Source: Ahaetulla prasina
Taxonomy: Eukaryota; Chordata; Lepidosauria; Squamata; Colubridae
Assembly: GCF_028640845.1 (NCBI RefSeq)
Contig: NC_080543.1
Span: 14,851,858 to 14,915,857 of the forward strand
Length of the DNA stretch: 64,000 nucleotides
Direction: 5' to 3'
The position numbers and the translations under genes are program-made. The notes beneath the pieces are model-generated. The model searched no databases. It worked only from the letters and a program-made list of their open reading frames with translations, and was not told the origin of the DNA. Position 1 is the first letter of the stretch. Each line of letters starts with the position of its first letter. Positions 53,370 through 64,000 of the stretch are shown in pieces.

Positions 53370-53945
53370 ATTTGGTTCTGCAACCCAACAAGACAGACAC
53401 AGACTTCAGAGGATAATTAGAACTGCAGAAAAAATAATTGCTACCAACCTGCCTTCCATTGAGGACCTGTATACTGCACGAATCAAAAAGAGGGCTGTGA
53501 AAATATTTACAGACCCCTCACATCCTGGACACAAACTGTTTCAACTCCTACCCTCAAAACAACGCTACAGAGCACTGTACACCAGAACAACTAGATACAA
53601 GAACAGTTTCTTCCCGAATGCCATCACTCTGCTAAACAAATAACCCCTCAACACTGTCAAACTATTTACTAAATCTGCACTACAATTAATTTTCTCATGG
53701 TCCCCATCACCCATCGCCTTCCACTTATGACTGTATGACTGTAACTTTGTTGCTTGTATCCTCACGATTTATATTGATATTGATTGTTTCCTGATTACTT
53801 ATTTGTACCCTTTGACTATCATCAAGTGTGATTATGATTCTTGATGAACTTATCTTTTCTTTTATGTACACTGAGAGCATATGCACCAAGACAAATTCCT
53901 TGTGTGTCCAATCACACTTGGCCAATAAAATATTCTATTCTATAT
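53370..53945 (+). mobile_element. CR1/L3-type LINE 3' end, sense copy
   Basis: Reads CNPTRQTQTSEDN-type broken frame, then IIATNLPSIEDLYTARIKKR, AVKIFTDPSHPGHKLFQLLP and YKNSFFPNAITLLNK followed by stop. The 3' UTR ends CACACTTGGCCAATAAAATA with ATTCT. It is the clearest RT tail of this family in the window. Confidence 0.88.
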
Positions 53946-53983
53946 ACTATGTAGGAAATAAATAACTAAATTTAAGACAGATA

Positions 53984-54665
53984 CAGGTAATCCTCGACTT
54001 AACAATAATTTGTTTAATGACTGTTCGAATTTACAACAGCATTGCAAAAAGCGACTTATGATCATTTTTCACACTTATGACCGTTGTGGCATCCTCATGG
54101 TCACATGATCAAAATTTAAATGCTTGGCAACTGGAATATATTTTTGATGGTTGCAGTATCCTAGGGTCATGTGATCCCCTATTGGGACCTTTTGACAAGC
54201 CAAGTCAATGGGGAAGCCAGATTCACTTAACAACCGTGTTACTAACTTAACCAGCTTCCTATCTTTTTCTAAGAGCCTAAAGATGTGGCTCTGCCAGTCG
54301 GTTTGGAGCCCCAGTGGGGGAACAGCAAAATGGAGGTGGTAGATTGAGTAATAGCAGATCCCACCTTCTCCACACTCCACTACCCCACTTCCCTCCCTAC
54401 ATATCCTCAGTTTTAATCTCCGATTTTAACTTTTTTATGTTTTAACTGTATATGTAAAACTGTAAGCCACCCAGAGTTAGCCTATGGTACGATGGGCGGC
54501 CATTACATTTTATAAACAAACAAGGAAACAAACAATTGCAGTGATTCATTTAATATCTGTGGCAAGAAAGATCATAAAATGAGGCAAAATTCACTTCATA
54601 AATGTCTCACTTAGCAACAGAAATTTGGAGCTCAATTGTGGCCGTAAATTGAGGACTACCTGTAC
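53984..54665. mobile_element. TA-flanked MITE split by an L2-type LINE tail
   Basis: TACAGGTAATCCTCGACTTA ... ATTGAGGACTACCTGTA. In the middle, 54250-54535 is a LINE 3' end (AAGATGTGGCTCTGCCAGTC, GTAAGCCACCCAGAGTTAGC) on the plus strand; MITE sequence resumes at CAATTGCAGTGATTCATT. Confidence 0.75.
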
Positions 54666-55179
54666 ATTTATGTGCACGTTTTGTACATGTTTAAAAGTGG
54701 GGACATAGCAGCGCATATATGCCACACACCCCATTTTGGATTTTGCCTATTTTACTGAGGAGAGCAGAAATTATTATTCATCTTAATGCCTGCCTAATGC
54801 ATTTCGCCTACATCATGAGGAGATCATGTATTTTCCTCAGCTTTTCTGTTTTAGCCTAGATTAGACGCCTCTATTTTCTTACGTTCTTCACATAACTTTT
54901 GTTTTTCATTTCGAAAATAGAAAATGAAACACTGCAGTAATACTGTACGTTTTTTAAATAATGTAAAGCATATAAATAGACATTTCATGTATATGTGTGA
55001 AATTAAGAGGAAAAAATGCAGTATGGATATATTATTTGGCCAACACAACTAATCCTATAGGAATGCATTATTTTATTGTCATTGCAACATGGTGTAAGAG
55101 CAAGTCCCTATAATAAACTCAATTAAGTGAAGTCTCAAAGAATAAGCACTGTGTTTCTATGCGCTGGTTGTCCTTAACA

Positions 55180-55560
55180 GAACAGAATAACAGAGATGGA
55201 AGGGGCCTTGGAGGTCTTCTAGTCCATCCCCCGGCTCAAGCAGGAAACTCTATATGAGTGGTTCTCAACCTGTGGCCCATGGACCCCTGAGGGGGGCCCC
55301 AATGTCATCACGGGCCTCACGAAGGATGGAAGATATGTGATGATTTAAATCTTGAATTAAATCTTGGGGGTCAGTGGCCCCAAAATTTATTTAAACAGGG
55401 TCCATGGTGAAGAAAAAGTTTGTAAACCACTGCTCTACACCGTTTCAGACATATGGTTGTCCAATCTCTTCTTAAAAACCTCCAGTTAGAGCACCCGTAG
55501 CTTCTGGAGACAAATCTTTCCACTGATTAATTCTTTTGTCAGGAAATTTCCTGCCTTGTT
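55180..55560 (-). mobile_element. CR1-type LINE 3' end split by a hAT element
   Basis: GGCCTTGGAGGTCTTCTAGTCC and AACCTCCAGT...AGGAAATTTCCTG are the reverse of 540-700. Inside, 55256-55432 (GAGTGGTTCTCAACC ... TAAACCACTG) is a hAT-type MITE flanked by CTCTATAT / CTCTACAC. Confidence 0.78.
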
Positions 55561-56375
55561 TGTTCTGGAACCAGGTGGATCAATTTTACCACATTTCGAA
55601 ATTTGATTTGTTGGCTTTTTTTAACTGCCTTTTTTTGCTCTGGTTCCAAATAGCAGCACATTCATGTAACATGGGTTAAATTATTTAACTTACAAGTTAG
55701 GCGTGACCCATTACATTTTACGAAGATTTACTCCCAAGTTAAGAATCCTTGGATTGGATTCCTATTCCTTTTACTCAGGCCCCAGAGAAATGGCATTAAT
55801 ATATTGTTTTGGTCCAGACTGGTCTAGCAAGAGTAATCCTACCGCCATTCCAATAATGAACCTTACTTGGTGAAATAAAGACCAGCAGAAAAACCACTGA
55901 ACTTCAAAGTAGGTACTCAAGCTTTGGCTATAAATCCCCAAAGATGGATAACATCCTTCTAAGTGCTTTAGCGGTTTTCTAGTCTGTGCCATTGTGAAAT
56001 CATCCTGAAAATGCAGGTTAGCAGGGGAGCCTGTGCTGCAGTACCACAAGATTTGTAGCTTGGGGCCCACAAAGACAGACATAAAATACTCTTTCTGAAG
56101 CTTTAATATTTTAAAAGTTTGGGGGTTTTTTGTGATAGCTATAAAATTCAACCTACAGGAGCCTGAGTTTTTTTTTAAAAAAGGTAGAAATGCTTCTGTT
56201 GATTCTCTCTGTCTGGACTATTTTTCATACCTTGAGAAAAATGGCGACTTTGTGCAAAGAATGAGTTTGGTTAGCAAAAGCAACATCACAGTTTGGGCAA
56301 AATGAGGTAAATCTATGGATAAAGTCCCAGTTGCCTAACAGAACAGCTTTTGAGGATATAGTGGTAGGAGAGAAC

Positions 56376-56600
56376 AGAGTGGTGGCTGAGTGGTGGAGAT
56401 GCTTGTCTCCCACTGGGAAGGTTGAGAGTTCAATCCAAAGTAGCGGCAGATGTTTCTCTCCTAGGACACAAAGAAACAAAATCTGCTGTGAACTCCACAT
56501 AGGTGTCAGGCAGGGCATCTGGCCAGTAAATTCTCATCTCCATTCAATCAGCCTGACTCTACTCCGAATTAAGGATGACAGGGTCGTAAAAAGGGAATTT
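56376..56600 (+). mobile_element. tRNA-derived SINE (same family as 5555-5760)
   Basis: GTGGCTGAGTGGTGGAGATG (A box), TTGAGAGTTCAATCC (B box), body GTCAGGCAGGGCATCTGGCC and a 3' end with GGATGACAGGGTCGTAAAAAG. Confidence 0.72.
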
Positions 56601-56919
56601 TTAGAAGTAGGACAGAAGTGAAGAGGGGACACATAATTATACTATCTTAGCGCCGAAGCTTTTCTAATTGCTCAAAAAAGGAAAGTGGTTCCATGTCTTC
56701 TTTTCTTTTGCATGCCTATCTGCATTCTTACTAATCACTTCAGAGATTCTAACTCTAAATTTTGCATCCAGCATCAGCTTAGTGGCATCTCTTAGAACGG
56801 ATTGACAAACAAAAATCATAAGGCGTGCACAAACCTTTCTTATTTTGAAAAACTAATGGTGTGCATTTCTCTCAAAATGATTCTTCAAGGCAAAAATCAA
56901 GAAATGGGAGTCATTTGTT

Positions 56920-57330
56920 TTTTGTTAGTTGCGAAGTCATCACGACCACATGGACAATATTCCTCCAGGCCTTCCTGTCCTCTACCATCTCCCGAAAATC
57001 ATTTAAGCTCACACCGACTGCTTCAGTGACTCCATCCAGCCACCTCGTTCTCTGTCGTCCCGTTCTTCTTTTACCCTCAATGATTTCCAGCATGAGGCTC
57101 TTCTCCAGTGAGTCCTTCCTTCTCATTAGGTGGCCAAAGTATTTGAGTTTCATTTTCAGGATCTGGCCTTCTAAAAAGCAGTCAGGGTTGATCTCCTCTA
57201 GGACTGACCGGTTTGATCGTCTTGCAGTCCAAGGGACTCTCAGGAGTCTTCTCCAGCACCAGAGTTTAAAGGATTCAATTCTTTGACACTCAGCCTTCCT
57301 GATGGTCCAACTTTCACATTGTGCTTAGTT
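56920..57330 (-). mobile_element. BovB (RTE) LINE fragment, best preserved
   Basis: Minus-strand frame 57153-56911 reads MKLKYFGHLMRRKDSLEK, then GKRRTGRQRTRWLDGVTEAV and EMVEDRKAWRNIVHVV, the diagnostic BovB RT C-terminus. Upstream (to 57330) the sequence continues the RT in reverse but is frameshifted. Confidence 0.9.
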
Positions 57331-57599
57331 GCAGTCAGCAACAGAATCTTAAGAGCTTGTCAGAGGTCCTCTCTACTCCAATTTATACCTAACAAAATCA
57401 AGGCATAGTTATTTTGACTTTCTTTCTTACACTTCTTACTTTTTCAGGACTAAGATATATTTTCCAAAACAGCTCTACAACCTTCTGACCTTCCGTCACA
57501 GACAGAAAGATCTTCCTTGCTCCTCTTTTTATTATCATAAAGGTCATGTCAAGCTTATGACAGCCACTTGGCATCGGTGGCTGAGTTGAGAAGATGGCC

Positions 57600-57705
57600 A
57601 AACCAAACCAATCTTGACTGTATCAAAAAATGCTAAGCAGGGACAGACTTGGTTAGCACTTGAATGGGAGACAACCAGGAAATCCATGGCTGTAGAAGCC
57701 TCAAA
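57600..57705 (+). mobile_element. 5S-rRNA-derived SINE head
   Basis: GCTAAGCAGGGACAGACTTG, GTTAGCACTTGAATGGGAGA and GGCTGTAGAAG follow the order of the 5S rRNA internal promoter (AGCTAAGCAGGGTCGG, TACTTGGATGGGAGACC, GCTGTAGG). Too diverged and truncated for a 5S gene; the following text is not 5S. Confidence 0.72.
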
Positions 57706-57784
57706 TTATGACAGTGGCAAATCAGTTCTAGTTTTTCACAAAAACATAACATGTTCAGGTGCATGTAAGCAAAATGAATTCAGA

Positions 57785-58360
57785 GGTCCTTGGTGCTCCC
57801 TGTGGTTGGTTGTTTTCTTGCAGAGGTTTCATTACCCAAACTAGGTAACATTGTCAATGCTAATGCCTGTGCTAAACCCATAGGCAGTTGGGTTTGCTCT
57901 CAGTTTATATTCTAGTTTGCCCTGTGATTGTTGGTGGGAGTAGTCTTTGGTTGGGCTGCTTACAGTGGTGGGATTCAGCCAGTTCGGAGCGGTTCAGGCG
58001 AACCTGTTGTTAAATTGCTGGCTGGTCCCTCCCCACCCCTTCCAGGAGTCCCCATGCACCCCATTTTGGCTCGTAGGTAAGTGCAGGGAGGCCTACTAGA
58101 CCCAAAATAGAGTGTGGAGTCCCCCCCCCGTGGCCCATTTTTGCACCCAGGAGGCCGAGTGCTGCCAGTCACATCCTCTGGCCACGCCCACCCAGGTGGT
58201 CACAAGGGCAGAGAACCAGTTGTTAAATTATTTGAATCCCACCACTGGCTGTTTACTGTTAGGTTGTTTGGCAGTTTCTTGATTGGGATGTTATTTACTT
58301 CTTGATTGTTGGTTTGCTGTTGATTTTGGTGTTAGTCTATGTTGTTGTTTTTTAAATTCA
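57785..58360 (-). mobile_element. Penelope family-C 3' end with nested hAT MITE
   Basis: In minus orientation: CAACAATCAAGAAGTAAATAA, AACCTAACAGTAAACAGC, then (after the MITE at 57963-58247) GGGCAAACTAGAATATAAAC, GCATTGACAATGTTACC and GAAACCTCTGCAAGAAAAC. The MITE has ends CAGTGGTGGGATTCAGCC and TTTGAATCCCACCACTG, flanked by GCTGCTTA / GCTGTTTA. Confidence 0.65.
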
Positions 58361-58583
58361 TTTCAACCCTGAGCTGAAAATGAACTCAATTTTATTCAAT
58401 GGAAGCTATTTTTTCATATATCCAACTATAGTGATCTGCCTATTCCAGGTTTAAGCCTGAATCCTGGGCAGCCCTCTAAACGTTCATGTCAGATCTGACC
58501 AGTATATTTCAAAAATCTACAACATGGCCAGCAGACCTCCTTCATATACTCCCCAATTTTCTTTGACTCAAGATGTCCTTATA

Positions 58584-58858
58584 TGGTGTAGAGTCCTTGG
58601 AGATACGACGCCGGCTGCAGCCTTGCCAACAGCAGGTTGCTGCTGATTGGTTAAGACACGAGCCGAGTAGAAAGCGGGAAACCCAAAGCGCTGCTATTGG
58701 AGCAGCCAACTGACAGCCGGGTATATAAGAGCTGTCAGATGGCTTGCTCGGTTGTTGCCTGCATAGTTGTTGTTCTACTTTGAGCGCCTGTTGCGCTGTT
58801 AAATAAAGACTGTTGATTGAAGCCTGTCTGGCCTCAGTTTATGCCCGCCTGCCTCACA
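58584..58858 (+). mobile_element. Solo LTR of retroviral type, TSD TATA
   Basis: TGGTGTAGAG ... GCCTCACA with TATA on both sides. It contains CCAAT-like ATTGG boxes (58648, 58697), a GTATATAAG TATA box at about 58721 and AATAAAGACTG polyadenylation signal at 58802. The compact order (promoter, R, poly-A, U5) is that of an endogenous-retrovirus LTR; no internal genes are present. Confidence 0.75.
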
Positions 58859-59169
58859 TATATAATATATAGGACCAGAGTCTTTGAAAAAAAATGAAGC
58901 TTTTCCCTCATGCACCATTGCTCAAAATCTCACAAATGTGTCCATCTCAAACAAGTTGCCACTACTCGGTAGAATGCTTTGGCTTACTCAAAAAAAACAT
59001 AAAGGTACAACACAGAGGTGTCAGAATAGTTGGTTTTTTTTATTTCAACACTTCAACCAACCACATTTCACAGCCCTTCATGAAATAGTCATAGGAGTGT
59101 TTTGATCATCATTAAGTCAAGCTAAATCTTCAAGGGATAATTATTTACCTAAACTATTAGGGGAGCTGT

Positions 59170-59262
59170 CTATGGAGATTGTCAGTCATCCAAGTCACGG
59201 CTGTCCCCAAAGGTGGTGTTCAAAAGGCAACTGGATTTACTTGGTTTTTTTTCCTTCAAAAT
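59170..59262 (-). mobile_element. Penelope family-B terminus (left of the LINE)
   Basis: TATGGAGATTGTCAGTCATCC, CAAAGGTGGTG and GGCAACTGGATTTACTTGG are the reverse of the family-B end. The remainder is at 60927-61075 (TTCTCATCCAAGAAGCTTC), so the LINE interrupts the element near the hammerhead-like core. Confidence 0.75.
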
Positions 59263-59263
59263 G

Positions 59264-59327
<64 letters not shown>

Positions 59328-60926
59328 TTTATATACCGCCCTTGTCCCGAAGGACTCAGGGCGGTTTACAGCCAAATAAAAACAAATATCACAAAAATTA
59401 AGAAACATTTTAAGAAGCTAATTCGATCAGGCCAAAACAGACTAAAACTATAGTAAAACCCCCATTACAACTACATTAAGCTAGTTGTATGAACTACAAC
59501 TAGCTTAATGCACGATGAAACAAAAAAGTCTTTAGCTTGCGTTGAAAGGTCCGGAGGTCAGGGAATTGACGTATCCCCAGAGGCAGCTCATTCCAGAGGG
59601 CAGGAGCCCCCACAGAGAAGGCCCTCCCCCTGGGGGTCGCCAGTCGACATTGTTTGATTGACGGCACGTTGAGGAGACCCTCCCTATGGGAGCGTACGGG
59701 TCGATGAGAGGCTATTGGTAGCAGCAGGCGGTCCCGTAAATAACCCGGTCCTATGCCATGGAGCGCTTTAAAGGTGGTAACCAACACCTTGAATTGCACC
59801 CGGAAGACCACCGGAAGCCAGTGCAGCTTGCGCAGGAGAGGTGTTACATGGGAGCCTCGAGTTACTCCCTCTGTTACCTGCACAGCCGTATTCTGGACCA
59901 GTTGGAGCCTCCGGGTGCTCTTCAAGGGGAGCCCCAAGTAGAGAGCGTTACAGTAGTCCAGGCGGGAAGTGACGAGGGCGTGAGTGACCATGCATAGGGA
60001 ATCCCGGTTTAGGAAGGGACGCAACTGGCGTATCAGGCGAACCTGATAAAAAGCTTCCCTGGCGACAGCCGCCATATGCTCTTCTAAAGACAGCCGTACA
60101 TCCAGGAGGACGCCTAGATTGCGTACCCTCTCCATGGGGGCCAATGACTCGCCCCCAACAGTCAGCGATGGAGTCAGCTGGCTGTACCGGGGTGCCGGCA
60201 TCCACGGCCACTCAGTCTTGGAAGGGTTGAGTCGAAGCCTGTTTTTCCCCATCCAGACCCGCACGGCCTCCAAACACCGGGACATCACTTCCACGGCCTC
60301 GCTGGGGTGGTTAGGGGTGGAAATGTACAGCTGGGTATCATCAGCGTACAGATGGCATCGCACCCCAAAACCACGGATGATCTCACCTAGCGGCTTCATG
60401 TAGATGTTGAACAGAAGAGGCGAGAGAACCGACCCCTGCACTCATGCACTCCACACATGAGGCGCCTCACGGCTGATCTCTGCCCTCCTGCCAACACCGT
60501 CTGCGACTGGTCAGAAAGATAGAAGAACCACCGGAAAATGGTGCCCCCCACTCCTAACCCCTCAAGCCATCGCAGCAAGATACCATGGTCGATGGTATCA
60601 AAAGCCGCTGAGAGATCTAATAGGGCCAGGGCAGAGGAACAACCCCTGTCCCGAGCCCTCCAGAGATCATCTACCAACGTGACCAATGCCGTCTCCGTGC
60701 TGTACCCAGGCCGGAAGCTGGACTGGGATGGGTCAAGATAGACAGTTTCATCCAGGTACCGGGGGAGCTGTCGTGCCACCACACTCTCAACAACCTTCGC
60801 CACAAAACGAAGGTTGGAGACGGGACGATAGTTCGCTAAAGCAGCTGGATCCAGGGAGGGCTTCTTGAGGAGCGGCCTCACCACCGCCTCTTTCAAGACG
60901 GTAGGGAAGTATGTTCTTCTTCTCAT
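59263..60926 (-). mobile_element. L2/CR1-superfamily LINE, 5'-truncated
   Basis: (TTTA)n at 59263-59326, the GCCCTTGTCCCGAAGGACTC hairpin tail, then RT. Frame 60441-59500 has [48 protein letters not shown] and the terminal [15 protein letters not shown]. Frame 60926-60396 has KEAVVRPLLKKPSLDP and LLDLSAAFDTIDHGILL. A frameshift separates them near 60430. Confidence 0.88.
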
Positions 60927-61075
60927 CCAAGAAGCTTCTTATATTAAGATATTTGGGGCTACCATGGAGTATTGTAATTCACATAGGATCTGGTTGCTAT
61001 GCGTTCCAAGGGATTGGAGAAAGAAAAAGCAAGAAAGTCCAGTTGCCTCCTGAAAAAGCACTTTTTGCATTCCAA
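60927..61075. mobile_element. Penelope family-B fragment (right of the LINE)
   Basis: TTCTCATCCAAGAAGCTTCTT (minus sense), then about 90 bp of other sequence and GCAAGAAAGTCCAGTTGCC, TGAAAAAGCAC in plus sense, so both orientations meet here. Confidence 0.65.
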
Positions 61076-62009
61076 GGGGTTCTACCATCATAGAGATGTT
61101 TGCCCGAACAACTGTTTTTCTCTGCGGCCATTGTACTTCAGATCTATAGACGTTCTGCCTCAACACAGCCCATGAATTCTTCCATTCAAGGCCCGCAGAA
61201 GTCTTGACAGCATTTTTCATCACACACCGTCTCATTTCTACCTTCCGTCTGAAGTGATGAAAAGATTGGCATAATCAGGCATTTGGGAGGTGCCAGGACA
61301 TGGTGATAGTTATCTTGGAATGTTGTGTCACACAGAGCTGTCATATTAAATTATTAGCTTCTTCCTATATACCTCTTGGCCTCATAGGAACTCACTCGTG
61401 TGTCAAGTAGGAAACAACAGAAATATGGCAATGATTGATTACAAGGCTGGATCTCGACTTCACTGCTTGGTGTCAAGATTTTACCAAAGGTTAAAAGGTT
61501 GTGAAAACATGTGGTGCTCTGTTCCAAAATCTCAGCAGGGTTGTCTTCCCACAAGCCAATGTATATTTGTGGCTTTTTTTTTTTTTTTTGTCTACCTAAC
61601 CTGTCTCTCTGTCAGCCACAGAGAGACTAGCTGAGAATTATTGCCTGACGTGACATAAAATTTAATTGTGTTCTGAAAACAAATATCCTGTGCATACAGA
61701 TCTGTAGGCAGTGTTGATGTGGTATCATGATACATGAAACATGTCAGCATAATCAGCTGGATAATCAGAAATTTCTAAAGAGGCTGTTTTAACTATTCAT
61801 TGTTGGTTTTGGGAGCAAACTACGTTAAAACCCTGCTGCTTAATTCTCTGAGCTTATTTCAGATGGCAAAATAAACACATGGTGAAAATAAGGATTGACT
61901 CCGTAATGTTTATCCACCTGTGCTTGATAATATTTGCAAGGGAGGAAGCAACCTTGATAATGAGGCTAAAATATGTTTATTGACCGGTTATTAGATTTCT
62001 ACACCCATT
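61076..62009. other. Unassigned intronic sequence
   Basis: About 930 bp with a poly-T at 61567; nothing else recognised. Confidence 0.3.
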
Positions 62010-62200
62010 AAATGGTAGCACCAAACTGATCTGATCTCAAAAAGCTAAACAGACTTTGATTTTGTTTAGTGCTTGGGTGGAAGATACTAGAAAAGATACA
62101 GACGTATTGGCTAAATTGGGAAACACCCCCCCCAAAAAAAATAAATGATTCATTGGCAAATTACTTCTGTAAACATGGAATTGTTCCAGGGAAAGTACTA
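62010..62200 (+). mobile_element. 5S-rRNA-derived SINE relic
   Basis: GATCTGATCTCAAAAAGCTAA, TTTAGTGCTTGGGTGGAAGA match the 5S rRNA region GTCTGATCTCGGAAGCTAA ... TTAGTACTTGGATGGGAGA. Followed by TTGGCAAATTACTTCTGTAAAC, which recalls the GGCAAACCACTTCTGTAAA body of 5S-headed SINEs. Confidence 0.72.
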
Positions 62201-62240
62201 AGAGGAGTTTCATTCAAATACTTTACTTGATATTCCTATG

Positions 62241-62475
62241 TACTGTGTTTCTTCGAAAATAAGAGCCAACTGGAAAATAAGCCCTAGCATGATTTTTCAA
62301 GATGCCCATAATATAAATCCTACCCCAAAAATAAGTCCCAGTTAAGATCATCAGTCAAATGGACGCATTTAGCACCGTATTTTCCCCCAAATAAGACCTA
62401 GCTGGAAAATAAGTCGTAATGCATCTTTTTCAGCCAAAATGATAAGACCTGGACTTATTTTCAGAAAACACAGTA
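62241..62475. mobile_element. Mariner-like MITE, GAAAATAAG family, complete
   Basis: TACTGTGTTTCTTCGAAAATAAG ... CTTATTTTCAGAAAACACAGTA: inverted ends with TA at both borders; inner repeats GGAAAATAAGCCCTAGC and GGAAAATAAGTCGTAAT. Confidence 0.82.
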
Positions 62476-62605
62476 GCTGTTCTTATGTGAATCCCCCTCT
62501 TCCCATTTTATCTTCACAACACCAAATCTGTCAAGTTGGCTGGAGTCACATTTGGCCTACATTCTTTATGGCATCAATTATAATAATAGAATATATATCT
62601 ATATC

Positions 62606-62675
<70 letters not shown>
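62606..62675 (+). repeat. (GATA)n microsatellite
   Basis: About 17 perfect GATA units. Confidence 0.97.
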
Positions 62676-62676
<1 letters not shown>

Positions 62677-63012
62677 GCAGAATACCACTCACGCATCATC
62701 ACAAAATCTCCAGAACCTCAAAGCCTACAAACTTGAAATTTGCCAAATATGTTCCTCTTGGCTTCTAGGTGCTCACTAAGAAAGGATTTTTCGAAATGAC
62801 CCTCAGAAGCATTAGTATTTCTTATATTACTATTAACACGCTCTGATGCTAAGGAGTTCTATTTCCCCCTCCCCACCTGAAAAGAAATCTGTTCCAAATG
62901 CAAAACACAAGCAGAGGAGAGGAGTTTCAGTTTCAGTTTTACTTTCATAGCAGCAAGCAGGGGGTAGGAGAGGAGAGGCTTCTGTGGGGCAAGCCTAAGG
63001 GAGAGAAGGAGG

Positions 63013-63079
63013 ATAGGATAGGATAGGATAGGATAGGATAGGATAGGATAGGATAGGATAGGATAGGATAGGATAGGAT
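63013..63079 (+). repeat. (GGATA)n pentamer array
   Basis: About 13 perfect GGATA units, flanked on both sides by a short direct repeat (AGGCTTCTGTG, GGGAGAGAAG). Confidence 0.95.
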
Positions 63080-63641
63080 AGGCTTCTGTGAGGCAAGGCT
63101 GAGGGAGAGAAGGGGAGAGAAGAGGCCAATCATAACTACTCATTAATTTTCAAGCTGTAAGTGTCGATTTATCTAGCCCGATCACATAGTTTCGTAGCAG
63201 GGCATGGGTATTCAGCTATAATATATATACTTGACATTTAAAAGAAACAATATTATCATGTTACTTTTATTTAAAAAATGAAATACACTGTTTTTAAATC
63301 AGAAGTATGATATTTAACTTTTCAACCCATATTTTAAAATGATGAGGATTGTTAATTACTCAGTATTGTTGCACCAGAACATAGGAAGGCAACAGATTCT
63401 TTTTTTTAATGAAAACAGTTGAAAAGAAAAATTTGATAATCAAGTCAAATTCATCTGGGTTTATTAACCATTATATCATGCCAAAGTTGTGGCAGACTAT
63501 TTGCCTTCAATGAAATTATAATGTTTTGAGGCAATCTTCATTTGGCGACTGCCTTGTTTAGCAACTGTTTGCAGTTGCAGCAATGATGAGAAAGCAATTT
63601 TATGAACAATCCTCACATTTATGACCTTTGCAGGTATCTAT

Positions 63642-64000
63642 ACCAGATGTCCTTGACTTGCATCCGCAATTGAACCCAAAAGTTACGTTTCTAAGCAAGA
63701 TAGTTGTTAAATGAGTTTAGCACCTATTGTATGACTTCTCTGGTCAGAGATGTGAAGTGAATGCTCACACTTGTTAAATTAGTAACACGGTTGTTAAGCG
63801 GCTTCCCAATTGACTTTGCTTGTCAGAAAGTTTAAAAAAGGTGATCACATGACCCTGGGATATTGCAACTGTCATAAATTTGACTCAGTTGCCAAATGTC
63901 TGAATTTTTAATCACATGACCATGATTGGGGATGCTACAATGGATGTAAGTGCGAAAAACTGCCATAAACCAGTCGCCATTTTTGTTTTATTTTTCTTCA
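63642..64000. mobile_element. TA-flanked self-complementary MITE, running off the window
   Basis: TACCAGATGTCCTTGACTTGC then CGCAATTGAACCCAAAAG, TGACTTTGCTTGTCAGAAAG and GATCACATGACCCTGGG, in the order of the family; the right end is beyond 64000. Confidence 0.72.

Noticed and set aside
57600..57705. Functional 5S rRNA gene
   Set aside because: Only the internal promoter region is recognisable, with many substitutions and no complete 120-base body.

Overview
The window is vertebrate nuclear DNA, almost certainly from a squamate and most likely an advanced snake. Supporting signs are Sauria-type tRNA SINEs, BovB (RTE) LINE fragments, CR1-type LINEs whose tails run into (AATAG)n pentamers, long GATA (Bkm-like) arrays and Penelope-like elements. 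It holds one real host gene: five consecutive exons of an atypical cadherin best matching FAT3, on the + strand at 14489-14703, 16505-16642, 29570-29713, 31928-32125 and 36603-37401. They join in frame, with consensus GT/AG borders, into 497 whole codons covering the last membrane-distal-to-proximal cadherin repeats and the cysteine-containing region just before the first EGF-like module. Neither the first exons nor the EGF/laminin-G/transmembrane/cytoplasmic exons are present.

Everything else is intron (inferred for 1-14488 and 37402-64000) packed with transposable elements. Region by region: 1-9.5 kb holds Penelope and CR1 fragments, a recent 1151-bp tandem duplication (3721-5535), an L1 ORF1 fragment, a CR1-type LINE with pentamer tail, a perfect-TSD hAT MITE and a solo LTR. 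9.5-14.0 kb holds a nearly complete but frameshifted L2/CR1-superfamily LINE. 14.5-16.6 kb holds two FAT3 exons separated by a GATA array that carries a solo Penelope terminus. 17-29.5 kb (the large intron) holds hAT and mariner-like MITEs, a GIY-YIG Penelope copy with an inverted head, a duplicated palindromic tRNA-like SINE, several SINEs and a LINE>LTR>MITE nest. 29.5-37.4 kb holds the last three exons among hAT MITEs and a solo LTR. 37.4-64 kb is exon-free and holds two more L2-like LINEs (both nested in Penelope fragments), BovB, 5S-rRNA-derived SINE relics, an alternating inverted array of Penelope termini, and many more MITEs with exact 8-bp target duplications.

The most unusual theme is hammerhead-ribozyme-like cores at Penelope termini. 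Three unrelated sequence families (A, B, C) share the order CUGANGA, one spare base, a hairpin, then GAAACGUC. Five copies (15203-15236, 21775-21808 minus, 2365-2398, 4024-4057, 5175-5208) keep every core base. Because the ACGU after GAAA is self-complementary and leaves no room for a hairpin, these would have to act as dimers. Hammerheads in Penelope elements are known from the literature; their density here, a possible fourth core next to a tRNA-like SINE (22671-23527), and a shared EN-RT frameshift in two distant LINE copies are the points most worth checking.
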